Below are positions 6,648 through 11,702 of a stretch of DNA of 11,702 bases, piece by piece. Origin of the DNA: Nitrososphaeraceae archaeon (GTDB taxonomy: Archaea; Thermoproteota; Nitrososphaeria; Nitrososphaerales; Nitrososphaeraceae); the NCBI GenBank assembly GCA_025937665.1, contig JAICQW010000041.1, positions 1-11,702 on the forward strand, given 5' to 3'. A program made the translations under genes and the position numbers. Below the pieces are notes generated by a model, which was given only the letters and a program-made list of their open reading frames with translations, searched no databases and was not told the origin of the DNA. Position 1 is the stretch's first letter, and the number at the start of each line of letters is the position of its first letter.

Positions 6648-7039
6648 AATCGGTTACTATTTAGATTCGCGCGCACATGAATTATGGTTGATCACTATTC
6701 CTTCAATACGGTAGTCAGTTTTCAAAAATCACCATACAAGTGATAATTAATAATTAGTAAGTCTTCTGTATGGTAAGGGGCTTTTTTCGGCCAGTCCCGT
6801 ATTTGGCCTTTCCCCTTTACCGCAATAGTGCTTCGGGGAACGGGACCGAAACCCGAGACACCATTTATACAGAAGAATTAAGTTAGCACTCAATAGTTTA
6901 ATAAGATTATTATCGGAATGTTAATTGCTTTTTTCATGTTCCAAGCAGAAGACAAAATACAATCGCTATAAACTATTTAGTAATTTTAAATATCAAGCAT
7001 TTACATTTTTTGCATTCTAATTTGATTAATAACAATAAT
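6648..7039. other. Non-coding spacer around the structured element
   Basis: No frame gives a convincing protein on either strand. The stretch is very AT-rich except for 6775-6860, which belongs to the structured element listed separately. Confidence 0.6.
6762..6876. ncRNA. Highly structured element: nested stems with a possible kissing loop (ncRNA or MITE)
   Basis: Perfect closing stem: TCTTCTGTAT (6762-6771) with ATACAGAAGA (6867-6876). Inside, GGTAAGGGG (6772-6780) pairs with CCCCTTTACC (6812-6821), leaving one bulged T. A hairpin of GGCCA (6789-6793) with TGGCC (6804-6808) follows, and a second hairpin of TTCGG (6832-6836) with CCGAA (6846-6850). The two hairpin loops contain TCCCGT (6795-6800) and ACGGGA (6840-6845), which are complementary and could form a kissing loop. 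GGT at 6772-6774 can also pair with ACC 6860-6862. The G+C-rich core stands out in AT-rich surroundings. All pairs are Watson-Crick, so the strand cannot be told. A small transposon-like repeat with 10-base inverted ends is the main alternative; no clear target duplication is seen. Confidence 0.6.
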
Positions 7040-7177
7040 CTAGCCTAGAATTACATTATGCGGTCGAATTGAACATTTTCCACAGTACGAACAATATTTT
7101 GGTTTTTTTGCTGCAGAAATTCCTATTAACTGAAAAATACTCTTGCAGTTGATACATGAAAACGTTCCTGAAATCAT
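7040..7177 (-). CDS. 45-residue zinc-ribbon protein
   Basis: Reading the minus strand from ATG 7177 gives a small protein with FSC-x2-C (C8, C11) and YC-x2-CGKC (C29, C32, C35), a classic single zinc ribbon with 17 residues between pairs. An in-frame stop lies upstream, and the only good start is this ATG. AAATATTC (7199-7206, minus strand) is centred 26 bases before it, exactly as for the other leaderless genes here. The KK-P-K-YCSYCGK stretch resembles the C-terminal zinc ribbons that end many archaeal proteins. Function is unknown; it is the sixth zinc-ribbon gene in this window. Confidence 0.65.
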   Translation of the reverse strand: MISGTFSCINCKSIFQLIGISAAKKPKYCSYCGKCSIRPHNVILG

Positions 7178-7198
7178 ACTTACAGAGATACTAACGTC

Positions 7199-7206
7199 GA
7201 ATATTT
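7199..7206 (-). promoter_or_regulatory. TATA box of the 45-residue zinc-ribbon gene
   Basis: AAATATTC on the minus strand is centred about 26 bases before the ATG at 7177 and is the main reason, with the Cys pattern, to call that gene. Confidence 0.5.
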
Positions 7207-7323
7207 CTCTATCTAAACCTATACTCCTCTAATCACAGAACAATAGAGCATAAAACGATTTGTTTGTTTGCTGCCATTCGAAGAAATTATAGAAAATAGA
7301 CCATAGATGGAGGTGATTTAGGT

Positions 7324-7722
7324 TTAGAAACCATGCTCTATACATGAACTCGTTTGTATTCTTTTTGCTAATGCTATTTCTTCGTCAACAGTTGTGAATG
7401 TAAAACTTGGAAGGGCAGGCACAGAATTTTGCAATTTTGATTTAATCAAATCCTTCATTTTACCTAAATCATCAATATAATTTTGTAAAGCGCAACAAAG
7501 TAGTTCCCTGTTTTTATCTAATATTGATTGTCCATCATCAGGAGCATCCACGCCATCTATTATTCCATTAATTTTATTTACATTATTTTGAATATCCTGT
7601 AGAAATATGTCGTTACTAAAATCTAATTCTTTATCTTCCTGTAGTTTCTCTAGAACTTGTGCGTAATGACTCAATGCTCTTTTGAAAATCATTTTTACTT
7701 GCTCAGCCAATACTCTATTCAC
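7324..7722 (-). CDS. Helical hypothetical protein, 132 aa
   Basis: GTG-started ORF. It is soluble and almost wholly alpha-helical in composition: a basic N-terminal helix (VKMIFKRALSHYAQVLEKL), an acidic middle with DAPDDGQ, a helix with a CC pair (residues 76-77), and a shorter C-terminal region ending near an EEIALAKRI helix. No family is recognised. Candidate promoter: TATAC at about 7752-7757 on the minus strand, about 32 bases upstream. It is divergent from the winged-helix regulator at 7863 with about 140 bases between, so shared regulation is possible. Confidence 0.65.
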   Translation of the reverse strand: MNRVLAEQVKMIFKRALSHYAQVLEKLQEDKELDFSNDIFLQDIQNNVNKINGIIDGVDAPDDGQSILDKNRELLCCALQNYIDDLGKMKDLIKSKLQNSVPALPSFTFTTVDEEIALAKRIQTSSCIEHGF

Positions 7723-7781
7723 GACTCCCTATTCCTTTAAGTTTTTCCGAGTATACCTAAGGACTCCTCATCTTGACTAGT

Positions 7782-7797
7782 GATTATACGATTATAC
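7782..7797. repeat. Tandem 8-base repeat in a divergent promoter region
   Basis: GATTATAC occurs twice in direct succession (7782-7789 and 7790-7797), between the helical protein and the regulator. It could be part of either promoter or a regulator site. Confidence 0.4.
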
Positions 7798-7814
7798 AAT
7801 TTCGTTTTGTTCTA

Positions 7815-7836
7815 GACACTTGTGTCAACATGTTGA
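7815..7836. promoter_or_regulatory. Overlapping palindromes before the winged-helix gene, likely operator
   Basis: TCAACATGTTGA (7825-7836) is a perfect 12-base palindrome touching the TATA-like GATATAGTA (7835-7843). GACAC-TT-GTGTC (7815-7826) is a second inverted repeat sharing its end. A dimeric regulator bound here would block TBP/TFB access. Autoregulation by the product of 7863 is the simplest reading. Confidence 0.5.
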
Positions 7837-7843
7837 TATAGTA
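7835..7843 (+). promoter_or_regulatory. TATA box of the winged-helix gene
   Basis: GATATAGTA is centred about 25 bases before the ATG at 7863, consistent with a leaderless transcript. Confidence 0.5.
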
Positions 7844-7862
7844 AATTTATCCCTTCAAGTTC

Positions 7863-8132
7863 ATGAAATATAGAAGCAGAACAGAAATCGTATCAATAGT
7901 TCTTGAAGCCGCAAACGGCGGTGCAACCAAAACAAAAATCATGTACAAGGCGTTTCTCAGCTATGCTCAATTAAGGGAATATCTGTCTTTACTTATTGAA
8001 AATAATTTACTAGAATATTTAGAAGGTATGCAAACTTACAAAACTACTGAAAAGGGATTTAAACTATTGAAAATGCACAACGAAATTGGAGAGCTCCTCC
8101 ACAGTCCAATAAGAGAGTCAAGAATTCAGTGA
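7863..8132 (+). CDS. Winged-helix DNA-binding protein, HTH_45-like (89 aa)
   Basis: The whole length fits the small archaeal winged-helix family (Pfam HTH_45 type). Helix 1 is RTEIVSIVLEAAN. The A-T-K-T-K-I-M-Y-K-A turn follows, then recognition helix SYAQLREYLSLLIENNLL. The wing comes next, with a Y-K-T-T-E-K-G strand pair, and then a C-terminal helix that usually mediates dimerisation. No ligand-binding domain is present, so it is probably a simple repressor or modifier. Its promoter overlaps a perfect palindrome, suggesting autoregulation. The helical-protein gene at 7722 is divergent and may share control. Confidence 0.85.
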   Translation: MKYRSRTEIVSIVLEAANGGATKTKIMYKAFLSYAQLREYLSLLIENNLLEYLEGMQTYKTTEKGFKLLKMHNEIGELLHSPIRESRIQ

Positions 8133-8303
8133 ATAAAAAATATACCTTTACCATATTGAGTAATATAACAATATTTATAGCATTATCAAATTCTATCAGT
8201 ATCGTAGTTAGCAGTCCGCGTTATTTCTACAAGATGTTAGATTTATTAGCATTGTAATGCAATAACACATGTATTAGATGAGATACTACGTTAAATGCAA
8301 GCT

Positions 8304-8354
8304 AAATCCCCAGCCTATAGTAAAGCTGGCCCAATCGATCAGGTCGGGGAATTT
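8304..8354. other. Two-level stem structure upstream of an exported-protein gene
   Basis: The outer stem is AAATCCCC (8304-8311) with GGGGAATTT (8346-8354, one bulged base). The inner CCAGC (8310-8314) and GCTGG (8325-8329) form a hairpin that shares two Cs with the outer stem, so the two must compete or share. It ends before the TATA box (8365-8373) of the next gene, so it is not in that gene's leader. It could be a separate small RNA or a DNA-level site. Confidence 0.4.
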
Positions 8355-8364
8355 GGCAAAAGGA

Positions 8365-8373
8365 AAAATATTC
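8365..8373 (+). promoter_or_regulatory. TATA box of the TPR-like exported protein
   Basis: AAAATATTC is centred about 25 bases before the ATG at 8394, favouring that ATG over the one three codons later. Confidence 0.5.
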
Positions 8374-8393
8374 TATGAAGGGATGCAGGCATA

Positions 8394-8717
8394 ATGGCAC
8401 TAATGGGGAAAAGCTGCGAGGCAATTTTGCTTATTATTTCATTGGATTATTTATTTTTAACCGGAATAGTAATTTCCGTATCTGCGCAGGAATCAGACCC
8501 AGGTTCGGTCAAAATGCACCTAGATGAAGCTATAAAATATTTACAAGCAGGGAACAAGGATGCAGCTGCAATTCATTTGAATAATGGACATCGGGACATA
8601 ACTAGTGTATCAAGTGACGCTCAAGAATTGTTTGAAGCCGGTATGAAGTCGTTATCCATTGGTGATTTGAGTGGAGCGCTTTTGCACTTGAAGGCTGCGG
8701 ATGAAAAGCTAAGCTGA
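8394..8717 (+). CDS. Exported protein with two TPR-like helical hairpins, 107 aa
   Basis: The signal peptide covers residues 1-31 (hydrophobic core 10-28, cleavage at VSA|QES). The mature part is two similar helical hairpins: about residues 42-69 (DEAIKYLQAGN, then AIHLNNGHRDI) and 79-106 (EAGMKSLSIGD, then LLHLKAADEKL). They share a pattern of A-x-K-x-L-x2-G-x4-A-x2-HL, which shows an internal duplication. Small exported proteins of this type occur in Nitrososphaerota as unnamed families. It is probably protein-binding at the cell surface; this is inferred from the TPR-like form only. Confidence 0.75.
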   Translation: MALMGKSCEAILLIISLDYLFLTGIVISVSAQESDPGSVKMHLDEAIKYLQAGNKDAAAIHLNNGHRDITSVSSDAQELFEAGMKSLSIGDLSGALLHLKAADEKLS

Positions 8718-8800
8718 AAACAGCATTATTGAATCGTTTTATTCGTTGTAGCCGAGGTCATGAAGTAAACTCGTTCGTAAGGATCTACGGAAGACCCAGT

Positions 8801-8809
8801 CTTAAATAC
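8801..8809 (+). promoter_or_regulatory. TATA box of the broken SemiSWEET gene
   Basis: CTTAAATAC is centred about 33 bases before the ATG at 8838. It supports 8838 as the original start and shows the promoter persists. Confidence 0.45.
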
Positions 8810-8837
8810 ACAACGGCCCTTCAGGATGGCTGTAACC

Positions 8838-9102
8838 ATGGTAGTAACTGATTACGTACCTTTTATCGTCGGATAGTGACGACATTTTTGACGTTGTGGA
8901 GCACACTCAAATTAAAAAGACAATGAGGACAAAGGAGGCTGAGGATGTATCTAAATGGCTCATTATATCGCTGATAGCTGGTCTCTCGTTATGGACTCTG
9001 TACGGATTCTTAAAAGGTGATTTTATAATTATGGCCGCAAATTCCATCGGTACCTCTTTGAATGTCTATCTTTTGATACTTAAATGGAAATACACAATAT
9101 AA
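8838..9102 (+). pseudogene. SemiSWEET/MtN3-type sugar transporter with two one-base losses
   Basis: From 8896 the open frame has QIKKTMRTKEAEDVSKW, a transmembrane pair and LNVYLLILKW, the second two-thirds of a SemiSWEET half-transporter (PQ-loop family), but lacks helix 1 and the PQ motif. Upstream, ATG 8838 reads MVVTDYVPFIVG to a stop at 8874. The next frame from 8873 reads IVTTFLTLWST, a helix 1. Adding one base after 8872 and one between 8905 and 8908 (making CCT) joins all three parts into an 88-residue protein with a restored T-P-Q motif, the family's usual length. SemiSWEETs work as dimers of three-helix units to move sugars. As the sequence stands the product is broken; sequencing error in short G and C runs is the alternative. 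Confidence 0.75.
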
Positions 9103-9157
9103 AGAAGACAAGCTTCGTAATACGGGAACAGCAGCAGGCAACCTTCGTAATAGAATT

Positions 9158-9167
9158 CTTAAATATT
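9158..9167 (+). promoter_or_regulatory. TATA box of the small helical gene
   Basis: CTTAAATATT is centred about 25 bases before the ATG at 9187. Confidence 0.5.
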
Positions 9168-9186
9168 TTTTTGACAATACTAAATC

Positions 9187-9408
9187 ATGGAAAATTCCAC
9201 TTCGTTATCGAATACAATGTACGATATTCTGAAGGTGATGGGCGAGGATGCCGAGTTCCTGTACGATACGATTGACAAATACATACAGGATGCTCAGAAT
9301 GCAAACAAACAGGAACTGGTAAATACATGGAACAAGATTAAAAATGATAGGCTAAGTCACATAAATATGCTCAAAGATGCCTTAGAAAGGGAAATTCATG
9401 GTGCCTGA
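9187..9408 (+). CDS. Small helical hypothetical protein, 73 aa
   Basis: Soluble, without signal peptide or Cys. Two long helices are predicted: about residues 9-40, ending in YIQDAQNA, and 40-70, with RLSHINMLKDALEREI. The H-x2-M-L-K-x2-L-E pattern recalls a helix of ferritin-like/rubrerythrin proteins, but only one Glu-His set is visible and the protein is too short for that fold alone. No family is assigned. A larger ORF in another frame (9084-9275) overlaps its start but lacks motif and promoter. Confidence 0.65.
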   Translation: MENSTSLSNTMYDILKVMGEDAEFLYDTIDKYIQDAQNANKQELVNTWNKIKNDRLSHINMLKDALEREIHGA

Positions 9409-9424
9409 ATCAAGTAATCTTGAT
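9409..9424 (+). terminator. Short hairpin just after the small helical gene
   Basis: ATCAAG (9409-9414), loop TAAT, CTTGAT (9419-9424) begins at the first base after the TGA. The stem is perfect but only six bases and no T-run follows, so a termination role is tentative. Confidence 0.3.
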
Positions 9425-9764
9425 ACCTACTAGGGTTCAAATCTAAAATATGTTACTTGGATAGTGAATCAAGAGCAATGCAGGAATCTTCCATTGTTTA
9501 ACTGGAAAAGTATTTTATGGAAATTTCTTATTTTCATAGTAATGTGGTTAATCAGGTCTCGCTTTTCTAAACGGAAGAAGTGACCTAGTCTGGACTAACT
9601 GATGCCAATAATTCATCCCAATTTTTCACTGTAACATAACAGAACTAATTGTGTTAGTTACTATACTTTATTTATTCTAGAAGACGCATACGCCGATAAA
9701 CACGGAATGTTTTCGTGAGACCGTATCTTAACGCTTAAATAAAGAATTGAAGATGTGAAAATTA
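9425..9764. other. Gene-free spacer with a small hairpin
   Basis: No convincing gene on either strand. A six-base hairpin AACTAA (9643-9648) / TTAGTT (9654-9659) and the next promoter are the only structures noticed. Confidence 0.5.
9734..9743 (+). promoter_or_regulatory. TATA box of the LEA-like exported protein
   Basis: CTTAAATAAA, centred about 26 bases before the ATG at 9765, is a good archaeal TATA match. Confidence 0.55.
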
Positions 9765-10121
9765 ATGAATAAAGAATTAATCATAATCGGAGCGACTATG
9801 TTGATGATAGTTTTAACTACGTCACACAATGTAACCGCTCAAAACGTGACCACAAATGCCTCAAATGCTTCAGGGAATATCACGGCCGCAGCAAACCAGA
9901 CTGCTTCCGAATTAGGGCAAAATGCTTCAACCGAACTTAATAAAACAGGTGAAGCTTTAGAAGATTTCGGAAAAAATGCTACTGAAGTTGGAGGAGATAT
10001 ACTCAATAAGACTGGCGAAGTTGCCCAAAAAATAGGTGCAGGAGCTGCAGGTGTATTTGCTAATCTGACTGGGGAAGTAAAAGAAGGAATAAGTGGGAAC
10101 AACAGCAATAGTAGCAAGTAA
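9765..10121 (+). CDS. Exported LEA-like protein rich in N-glycosylation sequons, 118 aa
   Basis: The signal peptide is residues 1-25 (NVTA|QN). The mature 93 residues hold 12 N-x-S/T sequons (Asn 27, 31, 34, 38, 44, 53, 59, 71, 81, 100, 112, 115) and almost no bulky residues. The middle has amphipathic 11-residue repeats starting at residues 58, 69 and 80, with LNKTGEA and LNKTGEV 22 residues apart, the pattern of group-3 LEA/apolipoprotein-like helices. A stress-protective or surface-coating role in drying or freezing is plausible, as such proteins occur in soil archaea, but is inferred. The C-terminus is Gly/Asn/Ser-rich. A minus-strand ORF across it is a shadow. Confidence 0.75.
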   Translation: MNKELIIIGATMLMIVLTTSHNVTAQNVTTNASNASGNITAAANQTASELGQNASTELNKTGEALEDFGKNATEVGGDILNKTGEVAQKIGAGAAGVFANLTGEVKEGISGNNSNSSK

Positions 10122-10443
10122 ACTCGAAAACTTACAACACTTTTATCATTTGTAGCTCATAAGACAGCTACCGATAATGAGTACTTTATCATCCTGTTGG
10201 TCGGCAGCGGTAAGAACGAGTTGAAGCCATCAGTTTTTGTTTAACAGGAAGAAATTTTACAACCTGCCCATCTGGATGCATTGGAGAGGTCGTTACTTGA
10301 TTCCTCTACGTTTGGTGACAGATAATAAATCCTCGCATTGTGTGACAAGCTCCATATTATAACAAGGAAATAAGGATTCATAGAATTGGCTAATTCTCGT
10401 TTGGCAGCTAAGGGCAAAACTAACTATCAAATATGGGAAATAA
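10122..10443. other. Gene-free spacer with an inverted repeat
   Basis: Inverted repeat GTAGCT (10152-10157) / AGCTAC (10166-10171) follows the LEA-like gene at 31 bases and could mark its transcript end. Two further ORFs here (a minus-strand 10293-10511 and a 28-codon plus-strand one near 10277) lack any motif or promoter. No RNA gene is recognised. Confidence 0.45.
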
Positions 10444-10468
10444 TGGTAATAAATACCAGTTAATACCA
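10444..10468. promoter_or_regulatory. Three-copy AATACCA repeat just upstream of the phasin-like gene TATA box
   Basis: AATACCA occurs at 10452-10458 and 10462-10468, spaced exactly 10 bases, one helical turn. An inverted near-copy, TGGTAAT, lies at 10444-10450. The cluster ends three bases before the TATA box, where an archaeal activator would sit. Confidence 0.45.
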
Positions 10469-10470
10469 AC

Positions 10471-10480
10471 GTATATATGC
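10471..10480 (+). promoter_or_regulatory. TATA box of the phasin-like gene
   Basis: GTATATATGC is centred 26 bases before the ATG at 10502; a strong match. Confidence 0.6.
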
Positions 10481-10501
10481 CATTGTGTTTAATATGATAG
10501 T

Positions 10502-11017
10502 ATGGCATCAAACAAAGAAGAAAAAAACCGAGAAAGAGTCAATATCGCTCTCGATGAAACAAAATCAACAGTTAGAAAGACGACAGATGAAGCAGTAAAG
10601 GAAATCCCACGGTTTACAAAGGCCGTTAATGAATATCAACAAGAGACAATTCAAGCAACAAAAGACATTGCAGATAGTTTTCTAGAATCTCAAAAAGAGG
10701 TTATCCATTCAATGCAATCCTTATGGGTTCCGTACATTGAAAATGTGCAAAATTCGTACTTGTCATACTGGGGTTCTCCACAAAGAGTCACAGAAAATTA
10801 TGCAAGAGCAGTAAGCAACATCACAGACAGTACAATAGTTGCAACCAGATTAGCAAATAACGCAGTCTTTGCATCTATGGATGCATGGAAAAATTCAATA
10901 CAGCACGCAAGAGACAACACAAAAGAATTTTCACGACTGAATGCTAACGTTGCAAATACATTCGTAAACGCTGCAAGAGACAATCTAAGAAATTTTTCGA
11001 GAGAAGGACGAGAATAA
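10502..11017 (+). CDS. Phasin-like protein, 171 aa
   Basis: Soluble, almost wholly helical, without Cys, and rich in Ala, Asn, Gln and charged residues. A polar N-terminus (residues 1-30) is followed by long amphipathic helices at about 33-85 and 95-165, with AVNEYQQETIQATKDIADSFLESQ, then MDAWKNSIQHARDN. The pattern and size match phasins, which coat polyhydroxyalkanoate granules. Soil Nitrososphaerota carry PHA synthase genes (phaC/phaE) and are reported to make PHA, so a granule role fits, but no PHA gene is in this window. Expression is probably strong and regulated: a good TATA box, three AATACCA-type repeats before it and a strong terminator after it. A general helical surface-active protein remains an alternative. 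Confidence 0.7.
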   Translation: MASNKEEKNRERVNIALDETKSTVRKTTDEAVKEIPRFTKAVNEYQQETIQATKDIADSFLESQKEVIHSMQSLWVPYIENVQNSYLSYWGSPQRVTENYARAVSNITDSTIVATRLANNAVFASMDAWKNSIQHARDNTKEFSRLNANVANTFVNAARDNLRNFSREGRE

Positions 11018-11029
11018 GCGCAACACCGT

Positions 11030-11055
11030 GATAGATTAACAACAATTAATCTATC
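11030..11055 (+). terminator. Strong hairpin and T-rich tail after the phasin-like gene
   Basis: GATAGATTAA (11030-11039), loop CAACAA, TTAATCTATC (11046-11055): a perfect 10-base stem. It begins 13 bases after the stop and is followed by a T-rich stretch (TTAATTTTTA). It is the most convincing terminator-like structure in the window. Confidence 0.7.
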
Positions 11056-11171
11056 CACTCTTAATTTTTATAATAATAAAACCTGATATTTTAATTTCTC
11101 TTACCCGTTACTCTTTATTCTTATGTTTCTCTACCTGGTCACAAACTAGAGAGAAATTTGACACGACTTGA

Positions 11172-11185
11172 TCTGAAAAATCAGA
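11172..11185. repeat. Small hairpin in the spacer before the GNAT gene
   Basis: TCTGA-AAAA-TCAGA is a perfect 5-base stem with a 4-base loop. Nothing else is recognised between the terminator at 11055 and the GNAT promoter. Confidence 0.3.
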
Positions 11186-11253
11186 ACCCCACCGGTTTCA
11201 GTCTTCAATCAGATTCTTTTTCCTATCGCTTCTCATTAGCCCAAGGTCCTCAA

Positions 11254-11263
11254 GATTTTAGTA
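11254..11263 (+). promoter_or_regulatory. TATA-like box of the GNAT gene
   Basis: GATTTTAGTA is centred about 27 bases before the ATG at 11286. Confidence 0.4.
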
Positions 11264-11285
11264 GATCACTTTTCATAGATTATTA

Positions 11286-11702
11286 ATGGTACCAGTCATT
11301 CGTTCCTTAAGAGAAGCTGATCTAAAGGAAGCAGATACCATTTTTAGACTATCCTTTGGTACATTTCTGGAATTACCCGACCCTATGAGTTTCTTCGGAG
11401 ATACAGACTATATCGGTACACGATTTAGGGCGGATCCTTCGTTGTCCCTAGCTGTCGAGGTAGATGGAAATTTCGTAGGATCAAACTTTATCGCAAATTG
11501 GGGCAGTGTAGGTATATTTGGGCCACTCACAATCCATCCCGATCTTTGGGACAAAGGCATTGCAAAACGTTTGTTAGATAAGACAATGGCGATCTTTAAA
11601 GAACTAAAAACTAAACACATTGGACTCTTCACCTTCTCCCACAGTCCTAAACATATCCACCTTTACCAAAAGTACGATTTTTGGCCTAGGTTTCTTACCG
11701 CA
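11286..11702 (+). CDS. GNAT-family N-acetyltransferase, cut by the window end
   Basis: 139 codons are visible and the frame is still open at the last base. The N-terminus IRSLREADLKEADTIFRLSF is typical of GNAT helix 1. Strand AVEVDGNFVGSNF (66-78 region) leads into VGIFGPLTIHPDLWDKGIAKRLL (75-97), which holds the acetyl-CoA pyrophosphate loop (W-D-K-G-I-A, a Q/R-x2-G-x-G/A variant with Lys first). HLYQKYDFWPRF (125-136) is the usual L-Y-x-K-x-G-F motif with Asp for Gly. The FWPRFLT ending suggests a family of about 280-300 residues with a second domain downstream. The substrate is not predictable. The start is supported by a TATA-like box. Confidence 0.88.
   Translation, partial: MVPVIRSLREADLKEADTIFRLSFGTFLELPDPMSFFGDTDYIGTRFRADPSLSLAVEVDGNFVGSNFIANWGSVGIFGPLTIHPDLWDKGIAKRLLDKTMAIFKELKTKHIGLFTFSHSPKHIHLYQKYDFWPRFLTA

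Larger units (their letters stand above)
8133..8393. other. Spacer with stem element and promoter of the exported protein
   Basis: No protein frame is convincing here. It contains a short inverted repeat (GCATT 8249-8253 / AATGC 8256-8260), the longer stem at 8304-8354 and a TATA box at 8365-8373. Confidence 0.5.

Noticed and set aside
7309..7317. GGAGGTGAT, a perfect anti-Shine-Dalgarno match on the plus strand
   Set aside because: The only downstream ATG opens a four-codon frame; probably chance.
9084..9275. 63-codon ORF overlapping the SemiSWEET end and the 9187 gene
   Set aside because: Out of frame with both neighbours, no motif; the 9187 frame has the promoter.
9433..9443. GGGTTCAAATC resembles a tRNA T-loop
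   Set aside because: The flanking bases do not form a T-stem, and no anticodon arm or acceptor stem is present.
10293..10511. 72-codon minus-strand ORF before the phasin-like gene
   Set aside because: No motif, and it covers the promoter and repeat array of the phasin-like gene.

Overview
The window looks like a piece of an ammonia-oxidising archaeon of the Nitrososphaerota (Thaumarchaeota), most likely a soil member of the Nitrososphaera/Nitrosocosmicus kind. This is inferred from gene content and style, since no rRNA or ammonia-oxidation gene is present. The DNA is AT-rich. Nearly every gene has a TATA-like box about 23-33 bases before its start codon and no ribosome binding site, as in leaderless archaeal transcripts. 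Small zinc-ribbon proteins, a truncated universal stress protein, a secreted NHL-repeat protein, an archaeal-type winged-helix regulator, a phasin-like protein and a GNAT acetyltransferase are all typical company in these genomes.

Layout. 1-2318: small zinc-ribbon genes (end of one at 1-96, TTG-started 278-394, 461-766, minus-strand 1176-1517, 1615-1812), a 3'-truncated universal stress protein (926-1150), and a four-helix membrane protein overlapping the last zinc-ribbon gene by ATGA. 2319-4087: a frameshifted remnant, then two minus-strand exported proteins, the larger an NHL beta-propeller. 4088-4840: a long, mostly empty spacer, partly more GC-rich than its surroundings. 4841-6647: an O-methyltransferase and a secreted lipase-like hydrolase, each with its own promoter. 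6648-7323: a spacer holding a highly structured element of about 115 bases (6762-6876) and an overlooked 45-residue zinc-ribbon gene (7040-7177, minus). 7324-8132: an unknown helical protein divergent from a winged-helix regulator whose promoter carries a 12-base palindrome. 8394-10121: a TPR-like exported protein, a SemiSWEET transporter broken by two single-base losses, a small helical protein and a LEA-like exported protein dense in glycosylation sequons. 10502-11055: a phasin-like protein followed by a strong terminator hairpin. 11286-end: a GNAT acetyltransferase cut by the window edge.

No operon-scale pathway is visible. Most genes are single transcription units; only 1615-1812/1809-2318 is clearly co-transcribed. 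The common themes are cell-surface or exported proteins (at least five), small zinc-binding proteins (six), and decayed genes (at least three). There is no CRISPR array, tRNA, rRNA or intact transposase. The least explained parts are the structured 6762-6876 element and the 8304-8354 stem.
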